From positions 1 through 17,541 of the forward strand of contig JAUXRT010000304.1 in NCBI GenBank assembly GCA_030681635.1: a stretch of 17,541 nucleotides of DNA. Reading direction: 5' to 3'. Shown piece after piece: positions 12,898 through 17,541 of the stretch. This DNA is from Reyranella sp. GTDB taxonomy: Bacteria; Pseudomonadota; Alphaproteobacteria; Reyranellales; Reyranellaceae. The notes under the pieces were generated by a model. The model saw only the letters and a program-made list of their open reading frames with translations. It was not told the DNA's origin and ran no database searches. A program made the translations under genes and the position numbers. Position 1 is the stretch's first letter. The number at the start of each line of letters is the position of its first letter.

Positions 12898-13686
12898 ATG
12901 GCTGACGACACTCGTCTGCGCCGCTTCGCCGTCCTGATCGACGCCGACAATACCTCGCCCCGCATCGTCGCCGGACTGTTCGAGGAGATCGCCAAGTTCG
13001 GCGAGGCCAGCGTCCGGCGAATCTACGGCGACTTCTCGAGCCCGCGCCTCAAGTCGTGGGCCGACATCCTGCAGAAGTACGCGATCGATCCCTATCAGCA
13101 GTTCGCCTACACCTCGGGCAAGAACGCCTCCGACATCGCCCTGGTGATCGACGCCATGGACCTGCTGCACAGCCGCCGGTTCGACGGCTTCTGCCTCGTC
13201 TCGTCCGACAGCGATTTCACGCGCCTGGCATCGCGCCTGCGCGAGGAAGGCGCCGACGTCTACGGCTTCGGCGCGCAGAAGACGCCGGAGAGTTTTAGAC
13301 AGGCGTGCCGGCGGTTCATCTATACAGAGAACCTGCTGCCTGACGCCGAGGTGTCGACTCCCGAAGAAGGGCCTTCGCTGAAAGGCCGGCAGCCGGCCAG
13401 TGCTGCCGTTCCCATTCTTACCAAGGCGATTGCCCAGATGGAGACAGAGGATGGCTGGGTGGGGTTGGGCGTGGTTGGCCAACGCCTGGCCAACATCGCC
13501 TCCGATTTCGATCCCCGCACCTATGGTTTTCGCAAGCTGAGCGATCTCGTCCGCCAGACCGGCGCCTTCGACATGGACCAACCCGAAGGCCGGGCCGTCC
13601 GGATCAGGGTGAAACCGACGCCGCCCCCCAGGAGCCGGACCAAGGCGGCAGAAGGGCCCGCCACACGACGGCCACACTCGGGCTGA
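12898..13686 (+). CDS. NYN-domain (LabA/DUF88-like) putative RNase with OST-HTH domain
   Basis: A 262-residue protein. Residues about 8-145 are a NYN/PIN-fold nuclease domain with the expected acidic residues: Asp15 and Asp17 (LIDADNT), Asp79 (NASDIALVIDAMDLL), and Asp104 and Asp106 (SSDSDF). Residues about 170-235 (PILTKAIAQM, DGWVGLGVVGQRL, YGFRKLSDLV) look like an OST-HTH/LOTUS RNA-binding domain. The tail (240-262) is basic, proline-rich and probably disordered. It is likely to act on RNA in the cytoplasm; the target is unknown. ATG 12898 has GCGAGG upstream. The 19-base gap to the racemase-like gene suggests co-transcription without an obvious functional link. Confidence 0.9.
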   Translation: MADDTRLRRFAVLIDADNTSPRIVAGLFEEIAKFGEASVRRIYGDFSSPRLKSWADILQKYAIDPYQQFAYTSGKNASDIALVIDAMDLLHSRRFDGFCLVSSDSDFTRLASRLREEGADVYGFGAQKTPESFRQACRRFIYTENLLPDAEVSTPEEGPSLKGRQPASAAVPILTKAIAQMETEDGWVGLGVVGQRLANIASDFDPRTYGFRKLSDLVRQTGAFDMDQPEGRAVRIRVKPTPPPRSRTKAAEGPATRRPHSG

Positions 13687-13769
13687 GCGCACTCTATTTC
13701 TTTACGCCCTAGGCCACTTCGCTCGTTGCTTTTGCCCCGCCGCCCGCCTAAGGGCGAAAGGGACGGTGC

Positions 13770-14843
13770 GTGCCGACGCCGATGCCGTTGCCCCTGACAG
13801 GAAAGTTCGCTCGATTGGGAAACGGCCAAGAGACTGCGGGATCTGTGACGACTGACGCTCGTGCCTGGACACAGGTCCTCGCACGCTATCGGCAACCCAG
13901 CACCGCTCGCAGCATCGTCGAGATCGCCATCACCGTCGTGCCGCTGGCCGCGCTCTGGGCGCTGGCTTGGGCAACACTCGATATCGGTTACTGGCTGGCG
14001 CTGCCGCTGGCCATTGCCGCGGCCGGATTCCTGGTCCGGCTTTTCGCCATCCAGCACGATTGCAGCCATGGCGCCTTCTTCCGCCACCGGCTGGCGAACG
14101 ACTGGATCGGTCGGATCGTCAGCGTGGCGACACTCACGCCGCACGATGTATGGCGGCGCACGCATGCCACGCACCACGCCTCTACCGGCAATCTCGACCG
14201 CCGCGGCCTGGGCGACGTCGATACGCTCACGGTCGAGGAGTATCGCGCGCGCGGGTTCTGGGGGCGGCTGCGCTATCGCGTGTACCGTCACCCGTTGTTC
14301 ATGTTCGGCCTGGCACCGGCCTATCTGTTCATCCTCCAGCATCGCCTGCCGGTCGGCCTGATGCGCGACGGCTGGCGTCCCTGGATCAGCAGCATGGCGA
14401 CAAACCTCGCCATCGCGGCCATCGCGGCCCTGCTGATCTGGCTGGTCGGCATCAAGGCGTTCCTGCTCATCCACCTGCCGATCCTGCTGCTATCGGCGTC
14501 GGTCGGCGTCTGGCTGTTCTACGTGCAGCACCAGTTCGAGGACACCGTCTGGGCAAACGACGGCGACTGGAACCTTCATGTCGCCGCCCTGCATGGCAGC
14601 TCGCACTACGACCTGCCGGCTTTCCTGCGCTGGTTCACCTGCAATATCGGCGTGCACCATGTGCATCACCTTTGCAGCCGCATCCCCTACTACCGGCTGC
14701 CGCGCGTGCTCGAGGACCATCCCGAGCTCCGCGATGTCGGCCGGCTGACGCTGCTCGAGAGCTTCCGCTGCGTCCGTCTGGTGCTGTGGGACGAGACGGA
14801 GCGCCGCCTGGTCTCGTTCCGTGAGGCCCGCGCGTCGCGCTGA
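13770..14843 (+). CDS. Membrane fatty acid desaturase
   Basis: A 357-residue membrane di-iron desaturase. The three histidine boxes that ligate iron are HDCSH (96-100), HATHH (132-136) and HHVHH (296-300). Hydrophobic segments lie at about 50-70, 74-93, 175-190, 207-228 and 230-252. The spacing fits DesA/DesC-like acyl-lipid or acyl-CoA desaturases that insert a double bond into membrane fatty acids with O2. GTG 13770 has AAGGGA upstream at 7-base spacing; ATG 13782 is a close alternative, and the first 30 residues are not conserved in kind. An 83-base gap separates it from the NYN gene. Its end converges on the adenylate cyclase gene with 22 bases between and no visible terminator. Confidence 0.92.
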   Translation: MPTPMPLPLTGKFARLGNGQETAGSVTTDARAWTQVLARYRQPSTARSIVEIAITVVPLAALWALAWATLDIGYWLALPLAIAAAGFLVRLFAIQHDCSHGAFFRHRLANDWIGRIVSVATLTPHDVWRRTHATHHASTGNLDRRGLGDVDTLTVEEYRARGFWGRLRYRVYRHPLFMFGLAPAYLFILQHRLPVGLMRDGWRPWISSMATNLAIAAIAALLIWLVGIKAFLLIHLPILLLSASVGVWLFYVQHQFEDTVWANDGDWNLHVAALHGSSHYDLPAFLRWFTCNIGVHHVHHLCSRIPYYRLPRVLEDHPELRDVGRLTLLESFRCVRLVLWDETERRLVSFREARASR

Positions 14844-14865
14844 AGCGCGGCACCGGTTCAGCGGG

Positions 14866-16821
14866 TCAGTCGCAGCTCTTCAGCAGGCTGGTCGCGGCCG
14901 GGTCGCCCGGAAGAAGCGCCAGACTATCCTCGAAATGCCGCCGGGCAGTCTTCGTGTCGAGACGAATGAGCGCCTCGACGCCGGACAGAAGATGGTCCCG
15001 CGTCCGCGCCTTGGCCGCCCGTTCGGCCGGATCGTTCCGGCTGAAGACCTCGAAGAGCGTGACGGGTCGTGTCTTGCCCTTGACGACGACGATGTCGATC
15101 GGCCGGATGTCGTAGGCTTTCGGATCGGCGAGATGGTCGTAGGTGTTCTGCGAGATCAGGATGCCGACGCGATAGACCTTGGTCAGACTCTCGACCCGCG
15201 AGGCAAGATTGACCGCGTCGGAGATGACGGTGCCGTCCATGCGGTGCTTCTCGCCGATGGTGCCCATCATGAGCGACCCGGTGTTGAGCCCGACACCGAT
15301 GCCGACCGGGCCGAGTCCGGCTGCCCGGCGCTCCTCATTGAAGCGCTCGAGCGTTTCGAACATGGCAAGACTTGCGCGTAGCGCGTCGTCGGCGTTCTCG
15401 AACAGGGCCATGATGGCGTCGCCGATGTACTTGTCGATGAAGCCATTGTGGTCGCGGATAACCGGGCCCATGCGCTCCAGGTAGGTGTTGATGAAGGCGA
15501 AATTCTCGTCCGGCGTCATCTGCTCCGACAGGGTCGTGAAGTTTCTGATGTCGGAGAACAGGACGGTCATTTCCTGGCGCATGTTGTCGCCCAGGCTGAC
15601 CGAGACGATGGACGGCTTGCCGATCATGGCCAGAAAGGCACGCGGCACGAACCGCTCGATCGACAGGTTCGTCTCCTTGAGGTCGACGATGGTGTTGCGA
15701 ACGGCGCTGCGCATCGCGTCAAAACTGCGGGCAAGATGCCCGATCTCGTCGCGCCGGTCGGTGTTGGCAATGCTGTGTTCGAGGTCGCCCTCGGCGATCG
15801 CGCCGGCCTCTCCACGCAGGTTGAACAGCGGATCCAGGATCTGTCGCTGAAGAAGGCGGGAGGCAATCCAGAACACGATCGGCAGCATCAGGGCCAGTAC
15901 GGCCATCGAACTGAGGAACACCTTGATGACCGCCTCGCGTGCCAGGCCGGTGTCATAGGTGATCTGCCGGATCACAAGCTTGTGCGAGAGAGGATCGTCC
16001 TTCCCCGTCCCGCCGACGGGGACGTAGCGGCTGTAAATCGTGACATGCCGGCCATCGGCATCCGTGACCTCTTCGCGGCCGGTCGTCGCCACGCGGTCCA
16101 CGAGATCGGGCGCGAGCTTCCGCCCGACATGCAGCAGCGACCACGCGCCCGACGGCGTGACCAGATAGATATCGACGTCCTTGACGTACTCGTTCGAACG
16201 AACGGCATCGGTGAAGATGTCCTGGAAGAAGTATTTGCCCATCCAGCCGAAGTCGCCGTCGCTCAGGCTCTGGCGAACCTCGGTCGAGGTTTCGACAATG
16301 AAATTCTTGTCCTTGGGTCCGTAGTAGCTGTAGGTCCGCAACGTGCCGGTCAGCGACGACATGTCGATGCCATCGCTCATGACCTTGCCGTTCTCGTACA
16401 CCGTGTCGAGAAACTTGGTGAAGGGACTCTCCGGAAAGACGAGGTTCATGTCTCCCGGCAGATTGGTCTGGAACACCTTATGTGAGCGGTCGATGAAATA
16501 GATGTGCTCGACGTCGTACTTCTCGGTGAGCGCATTGAGCTCCGCCGCCGACAGGCTGGCAGGATCGCGACCGAGGCTCGCCAGCTCAGCCGCGATCTCC
16601 GGCAGAACCTTCTCCATGTGAGCCTTGATCCGGCCGTGCTGGCTGCGCAGCAAGGCTTCGAAGATCGCGAAGCGGTCGGTGAGGCTGGCTTCGAGGCTGC
16701 GAATCTCCTGGGCCTGTTTGTCGGCCACCAGTCGGTACATCGCCAGCGACACGACCACGGTCGCGCCGAGGGTGACGGCCACCATCACCAGCAGAAGGAA
16801 TAGCCCGACCTTGCGCTTCAT
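14866..16821 (-). CDS. Membrane class III adenylate cyclase with extracytoplasmic sensor and HAMP
   Basis: A 651-residue protein. Membrane spans at about 5-28 and 301-322 enclose a periplasmic sensor region (29-300, CACHE-like, including IYFIDRSHKVFQTN and IYLVTPSG). A HAMP segment (about 323-380, RQILDPLFNLRGEAGAIAEGD) follows, then a cyclase domain (about 412-595). Metal ligands are Asp424 (FSDIRNFT) and Asp468 (KYIGDAIM). Adenine-selecting residues Lys464 and Asp535 and transition-state residues Asn538 and Arg542 (SDAVNLASR) are all present, so active cAMP synthesis is expected. The C-terminal 60 residues are helical and TPR-like. ATG 16821 has GGGGG upstream. It lies 20 bases after the PNPOx-like gene on the same strand, suggesting one operon. 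Confidence 0.93.
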   Translation of the reverse strand: MKRKVGLFLLLVMVAVTLGATVVVSLAMYRLVADKQAQEIRSLEASLTDRFAIFEALLRSQHGRIKAHMEKVLPEIAAELASLGRDPASLSAAELNALTEKYDVEHIYFIDRSHKVFQTNLPGDMNLVFPESPFTKFLDTVYENGKVMSDGIDMSSLTGTLRTYSYYGPKDKNFIVETSTEVRQSLSDGDFGWMGKYFFQDIFTDAVRSNEYVKDVDIYLVTPSGAWSLLHVGRKLAPDLVDRVATTGREEVTDADGRHVTIYSRYVPVGGTGKDDPLSHKLVIRQITYDTGLAREAVIKVFLSSMAVLALMLPIVFWIASRLLQRQILDPLFNLRGEAGAIAEGDLEHSIANTDRRDEIGHLARSFDAMRSAVRNTIVDLKETNLSIERFVPRAFLAMIGKPSIVSVSLGDNMRQEMTVLFSDIRNFTTLSEQMTPDENFAFINTYLERMGPVIRDHNGFIDKYIGDAIMALFENADDALRASLAMFETLERFNEERRAAGLGPVGIGVGLNTGSLMMGTIGEKHRMDGTVISDAVNLASRVESLTKVYRVGILISQNTYDHLADPKAYDIRPIDIVVVKGKTRPVTLFEVFSRNDPAERAAKARTRDHLLSGVEALIRLDTKTARRHFEDSLALLPGDPAATSLLKSCD

Positions 16822-16841
16822 CGTGAGCCCCCGCTGGGCGG

Positions 16842-17465
16842 CTAGCTGTTCTGCCAGAGGCGCGTGGTGTAGGCGCCCTCGACACTGGCGTCGATCTGGG
16901 CCGCCATATCCTCACCGGCGCCGACACGGGGCGCGATGATCTTGCCGAAAGACACGCGGCCCGCCGCCGGCCAGGCCTTGGGATCCCACAGCTTGGCGCG
17001 GACGATCGAGCGGGCGCAGTGGAAGTAGCAATGCTCGATCCGGACCCGGGTGGCCAGCAGCGCCGGCTTGCCGAGCGAGGAGAGCGACGCCACCAAATCG
17101 GCATCGTCATAGACCTCCGCCGTGCCGGAGATACGCAGCGTCTCGCCGGTTGCTGGCACCAGGCAGATCATGCCGATCTTGCCGTTGGTGATCATGTTGG
17201 TGAGGCCGAAGGCCAGGTTGTTGCCGACACGCTCGGGCATCAGCAGCGTCTGGGGATCCTCGACGCGAATGAAGCCCGGCTCGTCACCCTTGGGCGAGAC
17301 CTCGAGCGTGCCGTCGGCCGAGACCGTGCCGACCAGGGCGAACGGACAGCGCTTGAGGAACTCGATCGACTGCTCATCGAGCGCGTCGAGGATCTTGGAC
17401 CGGGTCGTCGGACGCGGCTCGACAATGACGCGGCGCAGGTCGTCGAGCGATTTCAGTTGGGCCAT
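16842..17465 (-). CDS. Pyridoxamine 5'-phosphate oxidase-like flavin-binding-fold protein
   Basis: A 207-residue protein with a PNPOx split-barrel pattern: FLKRCPFALVGTVSADGTLEVSPKGDEPGF, LLMPERVGNNLAFGLTNMITNGKIGMICLVPATGETLRISGTAEVY. It resembles the MSMEG_1061-type FMN/heme-binding pyridoxamine phosphate oxidase-related family rather than PdxH. The arginine in PERVGNN and the ISGTAEV strand are common to the group. The redox substrate is unknown. ATG 17465 is well supported by AGGAGG 8 bases upstream. That ribosome site overlaps the stop of a possible preceding frame. The gene lies 20 bases before the adenylate cyclase, in likely co-transcription. Confidence 0.88.
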   Translation of the reverse strand: MAQLKSLDDLRRVIVEPRPTTRSKILDALDEQSIEFLKRCPFALVGTVSADGTLEVSPKGDEPGFIRVEDPQTLLMPERVGNNLAFGLTNMITNGKIGMICLVPATGETLRISGTAEVYDDADLVASLSSLGKPALLATRVRIEHCYFHCARSIVRAKLWDPKAWPAAGRVSFGKIIAPRVGAGEDMAAQIDASVEGAYTTRLWQNS

Positions 17466-17476
17466 CGGAACGCCTC

Positions 17477-17541
17477 CTAGCTCTTTCGCAAGCCATCCAT
17501 ATTGTCGAAGAGCCGGCGCAATGCTGTCTTCAACACCGTCG
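17477..17541 (-). CDS. Possible C-terminal end of an upstream gene (partial)
   Basis: One minus-strand frame entering from the right edge encodes about 21 residues ending FDNMDGLRKS and stops at TAG (17479-17477), immediately before the ribosome site of the PNPOx-like gene. Stop and ribosome site overlap as in coupled operons. Another frame is also open here, and 65 bases are too few to identify a family. Confidence 0.35.
   Translation of the reverse strand, partial: TVLKTALRRLFDNMDGLRKS

Noticed and set aside
13687..13769. A terminator between the NYN and desaturase genes
   Set aside because: Short inverted segments occur, but no stable stem is followed by a T-run.
13521..14474. A 317-codon minus-strand open frame opposite the NYN and desaturase genes
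   Set aside because: It spans two well-supported plus-strand genes and encodes a composition with no recognisable domain.

Overview
The window is GC-rich, densely coded DNA with short intergenic gaps, typical of an alphaproteobacterium. The gene content (NasS/NasT nitrate control, NirA-type reductase, DUF1445/DUF2848 pair, CaiB/BaiF CoA-transferase, CHASE/HAMP-type adenylate cyclase) would fit a Hyphomicrobiales or Reyranella-like soil/water bacterium. The genus is inference; the class is fairly safe.

Region 1 (1-5524, minus strand) is an assimilatory nitrate/nitrite locus. In transcription order it reads nasT (ANTAR antiterminator), a 313-base regulatory intergenic region, nasS (nitrate sensor), nrtA (Tat-exported binding protein), nrtB (permease), nrtD (ATPase) and the N-terminal part of a NirA-family ferredoxin reductase cut by the window edge. 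The intergenic region holds a near-consensus sigma-54 promoter (TGGCACG-N4-CTGCT). Its predicted start lies 3 bases before an ANTAR-type pair of hairpins with hexaloops AATGAC and AATGAT. A third hexaloop hairpin (AACGAC) follows, whose 3' arm is also the 5' arm of a terminator ending in seven U's. The nasS start comes directly after this U-tract. The layout implies double control: nitrogen limitation through sigma-54/NtrC and nitrate/nitrite through NasS-NasT antitermination. The sensor gene nasS lies behind the attenuator that its own product controls, while nasT lies outside it.

Region 2 (5579-7721, minus strand) has a Ser/Thr protein kinase with one membrane span, an Ala-rich helical linker and a C-terminal MORN-repeat domain. 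A 57-residue single-span membrane protein lies upstream of it. Both read toward nasT.

Region 3 (8001-11568, plus strand) is a metabolic cluster: SDR oxidoreductase, DUF1445 putative hydro-lyase (D-glutamate cyclase family), DUF2848 protein and, after a 100-base gap with palindromes, a class III CoA-transferase. It looks like catabolism of a small organic or amino acid; the substrate is not evident.

Region 4 (11552-14843): a convergent P-loop nucleotide-kinase-like gene (minus), then an Asp/Glu-racemase-fold protein lacking both catalytic cysteines, a NYN plus OST-HTH putative RNase, and a three-His-box fatty acid desaturase (plus).

Region 5 (14866-17541, minus strand): a membrane class III adenylate cyclase, a PNPOx-like flavin-fold protein just upstream of it, and possibly the last codons of another gene at the right edge. 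I saw no CRISPR array, insertion sequence, rRNA or complete tRNA.
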